Below, in pieces: positions 1-10,317 of a stretch of 64,000 nucleotides of DNA. The notes under the pieces are model-generated. The model was not told the DNA's origin. It did no database searches and saw nothing but the letters and a program-made list of their open reading frames with translations. Each line of letters starts with the position of its first letter. Positions within the stretch are counted from its first letter, which is position 1. The position numbers were made by a program, and so were the translations under genes. Origin of the DNA: Adiantum capillus-veneris (taxonomy: Eukaryota; Streptophyta; Polypodiopsida; Polypodiales; Pteridaceae); assembly GCA_014529385.2 (NCBI GenBank), contig CM043965.1, forward strand, positions 64,699,190 through 64,763,189, in the 5' to 3' direction.

Positions 1-2
1 GC

Positions 3-454
3 CTCGTCCAGGAGGAGGAGAAAATCAAAACCCTCAAGGAAGACCTCAAGGTAACAGAGCTCAAGGTGCTAGAGGCGAAGGGAGTGAAGCAAATGTGTAT
101 GTTCATGCTGCAATTGAACATCAAGGAGTGAATGAACAATTTTTTGTAATTCAAACCCCAACAGAGTATCAAGGTAACCAGTTTACCTTATTGGTTGATT
201 CTGGAAGTACACATTCTTTCATATCTCCTAGGTGCATTAGGAACCTCATTTTACCTGAATACCCTGATTTAGATCTTACAGCGGGTAGGAAGGTTAAATT
301 TTCTACTTCAATGGGTAACTTGAATTTTATTTTGGATGGTCACAACACTTTTGTAAACTCCAGAGTCTTACCCATAGGAGTCTATGATAGAATACTAGGA
401 ATGGATTGGCTTAATGCCAATGATGCTCACAGCTTCATTGACTTTTGTAAATAA
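3..454 (+). pseudogene. Ty3/gypsy gag C-terminal linker and aspartic protease, partial
   Basis: The reading frame is open from the window edge, so the gene starts upstream. It begins with a Gly/Pro/Gln/Arg-rich linker typical of the stretch after the gag zinc knuckle. From about base 180 comes a retropepsin: the active-site triad appears as LVDSGSTHSFIS, followed by a flap-like region and the closing ILGMDWL motif common to plant gypsy proteases. This enzyme would cleave the Gag-Pol polyprotein in the virus-like particle. The frame stops at a TAA just after the protease, where related elements read on into reverse transcriptase. The same family occurs on the minus strand at 42.6-45.4 kb (element B), with a closely similar linker and protease. 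The first in-frame ATG at 95 is not a real start, because homology extends upstream of it. Confidence 0.85.
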
Positions 455-731
455 CCAAAACTCCAGAGTTACAGTTACTCGGAAACGAGGGAAACCTAAA
501 CTCAAACTAGTGAACTTTATCAAGCTTATGAAGAGTCATAGGAAGAATGAAATGATTTATGCACCAAAGCTTCACATGAACCCGAATGTCTAGTGGAATT
601 TGATGATTTATTTTCGAAGAACTTTCACAGTCATTGCCTAAGCGTAAAGTTGATCATGCAATAGAGCTTATTCCAAGAGCTCAACCAGTTGCCAAAATTC
701 ATGTCAAGGTGAGGACACCTCGAAATTTTTT
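455..731 (+). pseudogene. Decayed gypsy pol: protease-RT linker and first RT residues
   Basis: After the protease stop, matches to element B continue in shifting frames. Around 565-640 one frame reads EPECLVEFDDLFSK, the usual segment before reverse transcriptase. 634-720 encodes [19 protein letters not shown], the start of the RT domain, which element B shares as [14 protein letters not shown]. The homology ends abruptly near 718, and within about 15 bases the sequence becomes a polypurine tract. RT, RNase H and integrase are therefore missing through a single internal deletion. Frameshifts and stops make this non-functional. Confidence 0.7.
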
Positions 732-744
732 AAGTGTGGGAGGA
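732..744 (+). other. Polypurine tract of the truncated gypsy element
   Basis: AAGTGTGGGAGGA is purine-rich and directly precedes TGTAAGATCCCC, which has the TG start of an LTR. This is the usual plus-strand primer arrangement in gypsy elements. The boundary is inferred from the motif only, since no second LTR is in the window. Confidence 0.6.
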
Positions 745-1593
745 TGTAAGATCCCCAAATTTTGGGTCTCTTTTGAAAATAAGAAAGATATTCCAATGTC
801 CGTTTTGCTAGATTTTGATTTAGAAATGCTTGTTTGACAATGTTGTAAGGTTCTAAAGTGAAAAGCAAGGTAGTTTCCATATTCTAGTAGGTTAAACAGA
901 CGTTTGGTTCAATTTTAGAAAAATCCGCTTGTTTTAGCTTTTTCATGCTTTTTGTGCTTTTCGGTGTCTTTTTGCAAAAAGTAGGGTTAGATCCTTACTC
1001 TATGAGTTCCGAAAAAGCTATGATTCAGATCTAAGGAAGCTATGGTTCAATTTTATAAAAATATGCTTTTTCAAGCTCTTTTCACTCTAGTTTTAGCTTT
1101 GGATGATTTCTAGTACTTTTTAGTAAAAAGTGAGTGCGCTTTCTTATTCCAGTGGACGAGGGAAACCCGTGGTTCAATTTTAGAATTTTTTATAAAAAAA
1201 CTTTTTACGCTATTTTTAGCTTTTTGTGCTTTTCGAAGTTTTTAAAAAGCAACGTGCTTTTTAGGATGACCTTAACATAAAAAAAAATAATTTTTAGTCC
1301 CTGTCGGATTTAAAAATGACCACCCGGAGAAAAAACGAGATCAAAGGAAATTTTTACGGGAATTTTTTTTTTGGTAAAAAGCAGTACCGTAAATATGTCG
1401 GGACAATACGAGAAAGTCATAATTATATCGAGGCATCACAATGCGGCATAATCTAGTTTTGGTTTCATTAATTCCAGGAATACTAGCCGGTTAGTAAATT
1501 TTATTGTAGAAATTGAATGGTAAGTAGGAGAGTTGACCAGCAAAAGCCAAGCCTTGTTTTTAGAAAAGTTTCAAAAAGCAAGGAGCTATTTTT

Positions 1594-1650
1594 AGCGGCC
1601 CCTTTTCAGCTATTTTTAGCTGAAAAGAAAATAGCTGAAAAGGGGCCGCT
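1594..1650. repeat. Perfect hairpin, 23-bp arms
   Basis: Bases 1594-1616 are the exact reverse complement of 1628-1650, with an 11-base loop. The arm starts AGCGGCCCCTTTTCAGCTAT. Outside it, CCAAGCC at 1547-1553 is echoed by GGCTTGG at 1658-1664, so the inverted symmetry continues imperfectly. The 76-codon open frame across this hairpin is a by-product of the palindrome rather than a gene. Confidence 0.85.
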
Positions 1651-1690
1651 AGTAGCTGGCTTGGACATCACTCTGGCTTGTTGCAGAGCC

Positions 1691-1697
1691 TATAAAT
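1691..1697 (+). promoter_or_regulatory. TATA-like box in LTR-like region
   Basis: TATAAAT follows GAGCC and precedes a CT-rich transcribed-leader-like stretch. It is a plausible LTR promoter, but no transcript start is known. Confidence 0.35.
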
Positions 1698-1852
1698 TAG
1701 TAGTTAGTGCTCAGTTTTCAGTGCCGTCAGTTGTGTCTAGATTCTAATACCGCAAGGCAGTACGTACCTATTATACGGAGTGGTGTAAGCTCTTTATCAC
1801 CATCTCCATAAGCTCTTCTCTCTCATTTACGAAAAGGAGAAGAAGAAGAATA

Positions 1853-1874
1853 CTCTCTCTCTCTCTCTCTCTCT
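1853..1874. repeat. (CT)11 microsatellite
   Basis: Uninterrupted CT dinucleotides inside a CT-rich leader-like segment. Confidence 0.95.
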
Positions 1875-2045
1875 ACTTGCTTACTATCTCCTCTCTCGTT
1901 TCACAGTGTATGCGCTCTCCGAAGGCTCTCGTGGTGAAAACCTCTACGTAGCTCTCATCACCGCTCTTTTGCAGCAAAGCAAGAAGCCTTTGGACAATCC
2001 CTAGTCAATTTTAAAGCACGATGAGAAGCTTTAAACTCCATAGCC

Positions 2046-2050
<5 letters not shown>

Positions 2051-2093
<43 letters not shown>
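2051..2093. repeat. (CT)21 microsatellite
   Basis: Uninterrupted CT dinucleotides. The open frame on the opposite strand, rich in Arg-Glu, is a translation of this repeat and is not a gene. Confidence 0.95.
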
Positions 2094-2097
<4 letters not shown>

Positions 2098-4324
2098 CCG
2101 TTTTTCTGAGTAGATACCCCCTTGGAGGTTCCTTTTTCGTATACGAGTGCATGTATGGACTTTTTGAGTGCGTATTAAGTTGTTCCATGATTATTCTATC
2201 ACGTTTAACACGCTGATTTATGCACACAATGTGTTTATGGTCACTTATGTAAATAAAAAGCGCTTTTCGTTTCACGTCACGTAAACGATAAGAACGCTGT
2301 TTTGGTCATAACTCACAAACCGTTATGAATTAGCCCAAACCCTTTACACCAGATATAAAAAACATCATTTAAAATATTTTCTCTCTTGGGTGTCATGTGA
2401 AAATCACGCACGAGCTAAGAGTTATGGTGAAAAAACAGCTTGCTACCCATTGTAGTTGGTCAAATTTTTGGATCCCAGGCTCCTTGGAGGACCACTATAT
2501 AGATTCACCGGATGAGAAAAACCACTTAACCAATTGAAAATATTGATTAAACTCGATGATAAATGTTTTTAAATCTCCGTTATAAATCCGAGAATGTGAG
2601 TTATTAATTATTCCATAACCGGGTTTACCTAGGCGTGTAGGAGTGCTACCTAGGGGGAGTACCATATGATGTCGTGAGTTGATCAAGATCTTTATATATG
2701 ATTTATGGTTTATTTTGGTGATTTTATTTCAAGTATTAGATGTCCATAAACTTATGTGAGGGTATATGGTTAGTCAATCCGAACCATACATGCAGATATG
2801 AATGAAGTGCCTTTGTTTTTGTGTTACCGTTTGTTGCATGAATATCATATAGGCAAAGTGATGTGATAAGGTGTTAGTATATATTATGGATCTGATCTTG
2901 ATGCATTGGTTTGAGGTCAAACACATTTATTTGCATGTTATGTATGCACCCAAAAATGACAAAAAGTTGTTTTTTGCATATGTGTGAAGTTATGGTTTAT
3001 GATGGACCGAAGTGTTGGAGCTATTTTGCATCATGTTTATGTTGATGGAATGATATAGTATGATGTATGGAACCTCACGGATAGATGCATATGTCTCATG
3101 TACTTGTGTATGATTTATTTTCACCTTTCTAGGTCCAAACTAGCTCTATGTACTACAGAGGTGAAGTGCAAATAGGATGCATCAATTATGCATGAATGTA
3201 TGTTGTCAAAATTGGATTTTGATATCATTTTAGTTGCTAGTCGGACTTATTTTTTGCATAAAAGGTTCATTATTTAATGGCTGTGTGTGGGCTCGGTTTG
3301 ATGGCAACTGGATATGTCAAACTCCAAGTGTAGGAGTTGGTTCAATGTGAATATAGTTTATGGTTAAGGGTCGAGATCTCTCATGGATTATGGTTATGAT
3401 TTTGATTGTGGAAGCCGGTGTAGCTCTTGGATATTTTTTATGGATATGGTTGTGTTGTCGAAATGTCGCTGAAATTTTTGCAACCAAGTTATGTCTAAAG
3501 TGGTTATGTAGGGTTGGTTGTGTCTCACCCCGAGTTGGGTGGAGTGCTCACACATGTGATGTGATTGGATTATGGTTTATGGTTTTGGGATTGGATCATG
3601 AAATGATTGGATGGTTTATGGTAGACATGTAAGGGTAGAGACCTTTTACAGCCTAACTGCTTGGAAAAGATTGTTTGTGCATATATTGTGATTGGACTCA
3701 TGTGTTATGTTTGTCATGGTAGTGTTGCTATAAGAATATAATCACCTACATTGCTTAGCCTTAGATAAAAGGGTCGTTGACCTGGGCTTTGCTGGATTGG
3801 GGATGTTGTTTAGGTCTTCTTTTTTGTTAGGCTCATCTACACAGTTAATGTGTCGGGGGTTGAGCGACCTACACGGCTAACACGTTGGGGATCTTGCCTT
3901 GGCTTTGCCTAAACGCCCAATGCTGGGCATCGAAGAGGCGTGACACCTAAACTGATATGGTTGGTGTTGATAACCTACCACATGCTAGTATTTGGGATCC
4001 TTTCAGAGCTCGGATTCATGGAGGGAGGCGAAGAGGCCTCAGCCTATGTCTTACTCAGGTAGGTTGGAGGTGTTCTAGCTCGCTCCCGATGAAGTGAAAT
4101 TCTCTGTGTCCGTAGTAGAGCGGAAGTGGATGGGTGGATCGATCCTACAAGGGGTTCGGCGCTCTGCTAGATATTTTGTTATACTTTTTTTTGGATGTTA
4201 TGGTATATCCAGATTTTGTTATTACATTAATACATGGTTGCTTTTCATTTAGATTAGGCATTTAAAGATTCTCTGCTGTCATTCTCTTATGTCTCTGGGC
4301 ACTCTATTTCACCCTTCACTATAT

Positions 4325-4327
<3 letters not shown>
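2094..4327. other. No gene seen; LTR-like or decayed repeat DNA
   Basis: This stretch has stops in all frames, and the only open frame of note (3360-3632) is Trp/Met/Val-rich without any family motif. Parts near 2600-2660 and 3780-4150 have the mixed GC text seen in long gypsy LTRs, for example around CTAGGGGGAGTACC. I see no terminal motif to define an element. Confidence 0.5.

Positions 4328-4363
<36 letters not shown>
4328..4363. repeat. (CT)18 microsatellite
   Basis: Uninterrupted CT dinucleotide run. Confidence 0.95.
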
Positions 4364-4365
<2 letters not shown>

Positions 4366-6191
4366 TCCTGGAGTGCGGTGTACACATATATAGCACCCTC
4401 CACAATGTTATTTTTTCTTGAGTATGCTTTCATTCATAACACCCATTCAGAGGTAGCACTAGTCGCTAGGTGCCTCTGGATGCAGTCCTGCTCATGGCCT
4501 AAACTCCATGCTAGGTTGGGTGTTGAGAACTCATCCCCTATGCAAACGCTTAAGAAACTCTGATGTATATTGGAAATTGTATATGGAAAATTGGATAAAT
4601 GTGTAATTTGCGTATTTCGTGCATAGACCCCTAGGGAGGGGTATCTCTCAAATGTCTTCGTCCATGGATAAAGATTCCAACTCCATGGTCAACGTCGAGA
4701 AAGAGCCCCAAAAAAACAAATGCTGATTGTATGATAATCTGCACGCAGAACATAGGTAGAGGGCAAAAGAAACTTATGCAAGGGAAATCTTGGAGTGCTT
4801 ACTATAATAATCACACTTAAAATATCCCACCCCCAAAGTGATAATAATCGTAGCCACAACCAAGTGAAAAGCAAACGCCGAAGAGCGCTATTAATCACAA
4901 TTGTAAGATGTGTAGATTGTAGATCTATATGTCCACTAAAATTGGAGATTATATGCAAGAGTTTAGAAGGTCAAAAATCATAAAGTTGTCCACTCCCTTT
5001 TGTGGGAGGAAAAGTGCATCCTTTGACCACTCTTACACCTCTCTTACACACCCACCATTCTCGCACACATGACATGCATCTATTTGTCAAAATTCTAATC
5101 ACCTCCATAATGTCATGGCAAATAAAGGGCCCCTCCTTGACCCCATCCTCTTCCTAATACTGGCAAGCTGGCAAGGGGCCTCTCATCCTAGCTCAATGCC
5201 GTAGCACATGCAAAAGGTCTCAAAAAATGGAGAATTTGGCAAGAAACTGAGGTCAATTGATGTGTGATGGTTCGAAAAAGGGGTCATGTGTGTTCACATA
5301 GAGGACCCTCCATTGCCAGCTTAATGCCTAAGAGCTCTAAAACTCCTTAGAAAATGGGTGTATTTTCATATTCATGGCCAAGATTGGGTGCAATGGATTC
5401 TGGCAAAGGGTCATCATTTATTTTCTATCTTGAACTTCAATTCATCTTGCAAGAATGGTCCCATGCAAGTGCATTATTGTGCGCATGAGAGTGATCTAAG
5501 CTAAGATAAAGTTTATTACGTGTCACTTTAAGTGCTATGGTTCTCAAGAATGAAAGAGCGATGGTTTATAGTTTTGCTTCGATGTGTAAGGCGTCAAGTT
5601 TGGAGTGTTTCTCTCGCTAAGAGGTCTCATAGTGCAACTGGGGTGGGGAGCTTATAGTGTGTGAGCTAAGGGAAGGTTATGGAACGTGGCATCTCGCCTG
5701 AAGGTGGTGTGCTCCACTTGTACCCCCTCTCAGCAGGGTGCGCTTATTAACCATGTTAGTCAAAGCCTTTTGTTCTATTAGGAGGTTGTTCTTCAAGAAT
5801 GAGTAGGATTGTGTTCCCTCCAAAGGTTTAACTTTTGGTAGGTTTGGCGAGGTTGTGTCATGCAGCAGTAGATGGGAGTGAGGCAGGGAGAGGCCTCCAT
5901 TATAGGGGTGCTCTCGGGAGGGGGAGCCTTGGCTTGGTAGCTGCTTTGCCTGTGTGCTGCAGACTTGCACCCTAAATTTTTGCATGCAAGGCACCTTGGG
6001 GGCCTCCTGCCATACGCAGGGAACTTGTGCTCTTTCTCGGCTTGGGTGTTGACTATGGATCTTGATTTACCCCTTGTAACTTTTAGTCTCAAAAATGTAC
6101 ATTTTTAAGGCTCCTGTTATGAGGAGAAGCCTTCGTTCGTGAGAAAAATCACTCGCTGAAAAAACAAAAAATTCACGCTTTGCATGGATAT
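4364..6191. other. No gene seen
   Basis: Short open frames on both strands (for example 5677-5994 and 5793-6092 on minus) overlap each other, lack recognisable motifs and look random. Nothing else structured was found. Confidence 0.5.
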
Positions 6192-6385
6192 GGCCAACAA
6201 CACCATCGCCAATTGTCATACGTGTAATGATTACACAGTATGAGTTAACTAACTTTTTGATCAAATTAGTTCTTGTACATTATGATTCCTTTCTCATCTT
6301 AATTAGTTCGTACATTTTAATTAGCATTTTTAAATCTTAATTGGGTTTCACATAATTATAATTAGTCAAGAATTAGTAGCAAAAC

Positions 6386-6684
6386 ATGGAAATTTTTTGT
6401 AACTACTCGTATTATACGACAACCCTCGATAGACAAAAGGATGAGCTTCCCAACAGAATTTTGCAAACCTCTATTGTGGGTAATTTCAAGGTATGGATCT
6501 CGGAATTGGAACCCAACTTCAAGCATATAGCAGTATTCTACTTTGTAGAGATTAACCTAGCACTGACTGCTCTGGTCAGCGTACGTTCAACATATATGCA
6601 AATGAGGAACTAATGAACACTAAAGGAGAGATAGATGTGTTTGCAAAAGTTGGTGCAAATTTTGCATATGGCTATCCACTAGTT
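6386..6684 (+). pseudogene. Unknown coding fragment, left arm of palindrome
   Basis: The translation contains YYTTTLDRQKDELPNRILQTS, then VGNFKVWISELEPNFKHIAVFY. After a frame change it contains NEELMNTKGEIDVFAKVGANFAYGYPL up to the inner edge of the arm. The inverted copy encodes nearly the same residues, so the protein sense is probably real. I do not recognise the family. The fragment lacks the C-terminal part that the other copy encodes in the centre. Confidence 0.45.
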
Positions 6685-7262
6685 GGCAGAGGTGAGATCA
6701 TTCATTAGTTTTAGTTCGAAGAACTCAACATCAGCCGCAAGGGAATCTGGGTACTCAGAAAAGGCAGTGACAGTGAAATGGAAGGTAATGTGACCCATTG
6801 AATTAGGAGACAAAACTAGTGGATAGCCATATGCAAAATTTGGGCCAACTTTTTCAAACACATCTTCCTCTTCTTTAGTGTTCATTACTTCCTCATTTGC
6901 ATATATGTTGAATGTATGCTGCCAGAGGGAGTCAGTGCTGTGTTAATCTCTGCAAGGTAGAATATCGCTATGTGCTTGAATTTGGGTTCCAATTCCGACA
7001 TCCATACCTTGAAATTACCCACGATAGAGGTTTGCAAAGTCCTGTTGGGAAGCTCATTCATTTGGCTCCTGAGGGTTGTCGTGTAATACACATTAATTGG
7101 ATTCTTCAAGAGTAGTTGCAAATATTTGTCCTGTTTTGCTACTAATTCCCGACTAATTATAATTATGTGAAAGCCAATTAAGATAAAAACCCTAATTATA
7201 ATGTACAAATTAATTAAGATGAGAAAGGTAATTATAATGTACAAGGTAATTATAATGTACAA
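6679..7262 (-). pseudogene. Unknown coding fragment, right arm and centre of palindrome
   Basis: Reading on minus, 7262-6885 contains YYTTTLRSQMNELPNRTLQTS and VGNFKVWMSELEPKFKHIAIFY. A second frame then gives NEEVMNTKEEEDVFEKVGPNFAYGYPL and continues through the unique centre with SPNSMGHITFHFTVTAFSEY, ending at 6679. The frame change between the two parts is at the same place as in the left arm. It therefore predates the inversion-duplication, or marks a small intron. The run of Tyr-rich leader upstream of 7150 is low complexity and probably not coding. I could not assign a family. Confidence 0.45.
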
Positions 7263-7429
7263 GAACTAGTTAGATCAAAAACCTAGTTGCTCGTACTATG
7301 TAATCATTACGCGTATGACAATTGGCGATGGTGCTGTTGGTCAGAATAAATTTCCCTTTTCACCGGAATATTATGGTCGAACGGTGGCCAAAAAGTGATA
7401 AAAAATGGCCGCTGACCAAAAGTCAATTG

Positions 7430-7870
7430 CCGGTTGGCCAATCAGGGGAAGTCTTTGGCCGGTGGTGGAATTCAATGGCTGATGGCCGATTTCTAGGCGG
7501 AGTTGTCTTCTCAAGAGCAACCACACACGGATGCATTGGAGAGTCCAACTTGAACTTGTCTACACAAGGGAGGCTACACACGACTGCCTCTCATGAGAGA
7601 GGGCATCAATTTTGGCCTATAAAAGGAGGCCTTTTCTACACAAAAAGGGTACTGTAAAGTTGATGAAACAAGGTGTATGTGAGGTGGTGAGAGTGAAGCA
7701 AGGCGGGAGCTCCATTAAGGGAATAATCCCTTTGTAACCTACTTCTAGTTTGAATACTAAAGCCATTAAGTGGCTGCTTTCCCATGGAGGTATCCCACAT
7801 TGGGTGAACCACGTATATCGTGTATGCTCTCTCTCTCACTCTCTCTCTCTCTCTACTTTTTTCTAGTTCC
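7430..7870 (+). promoter_or_regulatory. LTR-like promoter region with CAAT, TATA and CT-rich leader
   Basis: GGCCAATCAGG lies at 7436-7446 and TATAAAAGG at 7618-7626. Downstream there is a GAGGTATCCCACATTGGG phrase and GAACCACG, then a CT microsatellite, an order often seen in plant copia-type LTRs. No partner LTR or internal region is next to it, so it may be a solo or fragmentary LTR. Confidence 0.35.
7827..7854. repeat. Interrupted CT microsatellite
   Basis: CT dinucleotides broken once by CACT. Confidence 0.9.
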
Positions 7871-8310
7871 ATTTGATGGTACCCTTCTGCATGTGAAAAT
7901 GTGAGAAAAAATAAAATTGAATAAACCCTTTTAATGCACTCACGTGATAGTCACATAATTATTAAGTGACCCCTTGAGCTTTTTTGGTTCTCGATCTGCG
8001 TGAGGCATGGCGATCGCTGACGGTAGCAACACTTCTATGGTGGCTCCTCATGATTTCTCAATGGGTGATGGGGACTATGGGCCCTGCCCCTTCTTCGTCC
8101 TTAAGATATATGTCGAGGGTGGCACGTATCGTAATCAACCGATGTAAGCTCGGATTGGCTCTGGTTGTAAGTCGGAATGCTTATGTGGTCGGATTGGCTC
8201 TGTCTCGGTTGTATGTGGGATGTCATGGCTCATTCTAAACATGGCTTTGCTTTGTAATTTTTTTGATTTTGCTAATTTAGTTTGTCACCCTATGTGGGTT
8301 CTGTCCCCCC

Positions 8311-8341
<31 letters not shown>

Positions 8342-8639
8342 AAAGTGTTTCCTTTTAACATTGATGTGACTAGATGTCACATGATCTTTGGTACTCAAAG
8401 ACTAGAAAAATCTATCTCTTAGCTTGCTATAATAGCTTAAATACAAGAAGGTGCTTGTTACAATAGTCACGAGTCATTCTTTCCATCACTTTCTGTTACT
8501 AAAAGGTTGTATACGACTCCTCACTATAGTAAAGTTCATACATTGTGTAGTATGATTGAATACAATTGTGATTTCTTTTGTCATTGAAGGGTAGCGTGAT
8601 AAGAGGGCCACAATAATGCCGTTGATGTCTTTCTTGCTA
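7871..8639. other. No gene seen; contains homopolymer block
   Basis: Only short random frames are present. The notable item is the C-run/A-run junction listed separately. Confidence 0.5.
8305..8344. repeat. C27-A13 homopolymer block
   Basis: 27 consecutive C (8305-8331) are followed directly by 13 A (8332-8344). Read on minus this is T13-G27. Homopolymer lengths may be affected by sequencing error. Confidence 0.9.
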
Positions 8640-9204
8640 GAGGGATCGGATCCAACACTTGCTTTGGTTGTAGGGCAGCCTCTAAAGACCCACTTCATCT
8701 GTTTGACAAGTGCCCTACTTTGCGGGGGACTAGCTACTAGGGTTTGCAAATGGTACCGAAGACTTGGAAGATCATCTCTTTTCGGATGACCTAATTGTGG
8801 GAGGGCATGGTTTCCAAAGCTAGGCCATTTTGGTGTGCACACAAATGATCAGATTTTGCTACTTGAACCAGGTCTGGAAGTCTAGGAACCTTTGAGTTTT
8901 TGAGGATAAATTGGATGTAGCTCATTTTGATGATATTGTGCATCTCAGCACTAAGCTCATACATGTTGTAGGAGCAAGAAGAGGGGCAATTGATAAGGAT
9001 GAAAAATGGATTCATGCATTGAGCTGCTTAGAACACTCAAGAGGGTAGAAGTATCATCCTTGGCTTGGTATCCTCTTTCTGTGTGTACAAGTCTCTGCTG
9101 GAACCCTAGCTCTCTCAAGGCACATGTAGTGCTTGAGGGCAATTGTGGTCTTTTTGAGTTAATATAAATTCTCTCAACTCACAGTTGTGAGTATGGAAAA
9201 AAAA
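8640..9204 (+). mobile_element. 5'-truncated LINE 3' end, copy 1 (decayed zf-RVT region and tail)
   Basis: One frame around 8655-8715 reads CFGCRAASKDPLHLFDKCP, matching the zinc-binding reverse-transcriptase tail domain seen in copy 3 as CSGCKKASKDLSHLFTGC. Near 8855-8960 the text RFCYLNQVWKSRNL then VFEDKLDVAHFDDIV parallels copies 2 and 3. The end carries the family palindrome ACTCACAGTTGTGAGT (9177-9192) and an A8 tail (9197-9204). In-frame stops make it non-functional. The open frames on the opposite strand are shadows. Confidence 0.65.
9177..9192 (+). repeat. LINE 3'-terminal palindrome, copy 1
   Basis: ACTCACAGTTGTGAGT is followed by ATGG and a short A tail. It is shared with 10739-10754 (plus) and 10893-10908 (minus). 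Confidence 0.75.
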
Positions 9205-10300
9205 GAGGGCCATGATAATGCCACGGGGGATTTTGAGTGCCGCAAGGGTTTTTGCTACAACTCAAGGGGGCATGCATGAGCCGAGTGTGCTCCGGGAGGC
9301 TCTACTTGGGGTGGCTGTTGCTTCTAGTACCTCAAAGGATGGCGGGCTTGGCGGATCCAGTGCTACTGAGGAGGTGCCCTACTGTGCAGGTGTTTGGAGG
9401 ATGCTCCCAAGGGGGGATCCCTTGCCGATCTTGAACCTCTCCAATGGCACTAACCTCGCACAACCTATTTTTGGTCTAGGGGGCCGACGACTGCCCCTCC
9501 TTCGTATGGAAGGGAATGAAGTCCGCCTATGGAGATCAAAGATTTGGTTGGTGGTTGGTGGTCACTTGGTCCAACAGGTGGATCTATGGTCAATTGTTGC
9601 AGGTTTGCTGTTCGGCTCGGTGACAGGGTCTGTAGGGGTGATAGACTTGCATGGACTTGGTGGCATTGTCAACCCTCCAATTGAAGGTGCAAGGATCTCC
9701 TAAAAAACCTGATTCGAAGGTGCTATCTCTGCTTTTTTTGGTTGTGTCTTTGTTCGTGATGTTGCCTCTTGGGTTGGTGATGGAGCTCTCAGGCTCCCCC
9801 CATATGGCGGTATGCTTTATGATCTTAATGTACTCTTTTGTATTAGCTTGCTCCAAGATTGTGTGGCGGGGTGTCTCCCCTATTAGCCGTAACCTTGTAA
9901 TTATTTCTGGCCACTAGATTGTCCACTTGAACTCTCATAAGTTGAAATGGTGCATCCAAGGTGTGAGATAAGAGGGGGGTGGGAAACGTGGAGGCCATAC
10001 CCCTCTCTTTCTAAATCAGGTGTCCCCCCTTGGTCGGCGGCTTTCGCAAAGGTATCTGTGCATGTGTGTGTGTGTGTGCGCTTGTGTGTCCCACGAGCAA
10101 ATATAATGGTGAGGATGCAAGAGATGGAGAAGGTATGGGAGAGGCGAGTAGAGGGGAGCTTGGTACAGGAGAGGACACGTGATACACATACTTTTTTTTT
10201 TGAGGGCGAATGAGATATTTAGGAAGGTATAGAATATATCTAGTCTTAGAGATATTTAGTCTGAAGGTGCTAAAAAGTAAATAATTTCCAACCTGCCACA
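9205..10300. other. No recognisable gene
   Basis: A 163-codon open frame (9212-9703) overlaps others in different frames and shows no known domain. The nearby text is GC-richer than average but has no repeat partner in the window. A GT-rich stretch lies at 10060-10082 and a T-run near 10190-10200. Confidence 0.45.
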
Positions 10301-10317
10301 AAGACTTGAAACCTTTT

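Larger units (their letters stand above)
745..2100 (+). repeat. Probable 3' LTR of the truncated gypsy element (right end unresolved)
   Basis: The sequence starts TGTAAGATC immediately after the polypurine tract. It contains three imperfect units beginning GGTTCAATTTTA (near 905, 1043 and 1152), each followed by T-rich text with GCTTTTT words. A TATA-like TATAAAT lies at 1691-1697, followed by about 250 bases of CT-rich leader, as in an LTR U3-R-U5 layout. No terminal CA or target duplication could be fixed, so the LTR may extend well past 2100; the text at 2.5-4.2 kb has the look of a long gypsy LTR. No open coding sequence is supported here. Confidence 0.4.
6192..7342. mobile_element. Large imperfect palindrome (foldback-like element) with ~500-bp arms
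   Basis: The left arm (about 6192-6684) and right arm (about 6814-7342) are inverted copies around a 129-base unique centre. At the inner edge, 6661-6684 is the exact reverse complement of 6814-6837. At the outer edge, CCATCGCCAATTGTCATACG near 6211 is matched by its inverse ending near 7333. The arms differ by scattered substitutions and small indels; the right arm has extra copies of an AATTATAATGTACAA phrase. Both arms carry the same coding-like fragment, reading toward the centre. Long terminal inverted repeats fit a foldback or MULE-type element, but no target duplication was found, so an inverted duplication is equally possible. Confidence 0.65.

Noticed and set aside
1517-1747. 76-codon ORF on plus
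   Set aside because: It spans the 1594-1650 hairpin and a TATA-like box in LTR-like DNA; no domain.
1958-2275. 105-codon ORF on minus with Arg-Glu run
   Set aside because: The core is a translation of the (CT)21 repeat.
3360-3632. 90-codon hydrophobic ORF
   Set aside because: Trp/Met/Val-rich composition from GT-rich DNA, with no homologue in the window and no motif.
8486-8842. 118-codon ORF on minus
   Set aside because: Shadow of the decayed LINE zf-RVT region, which is on plus.
9212-9703. 163-codon ORF on plus
   Set aside because: Overlaps other frames of similar length and has no recognised domain; GC-rich DNA keeps frames open by chance.
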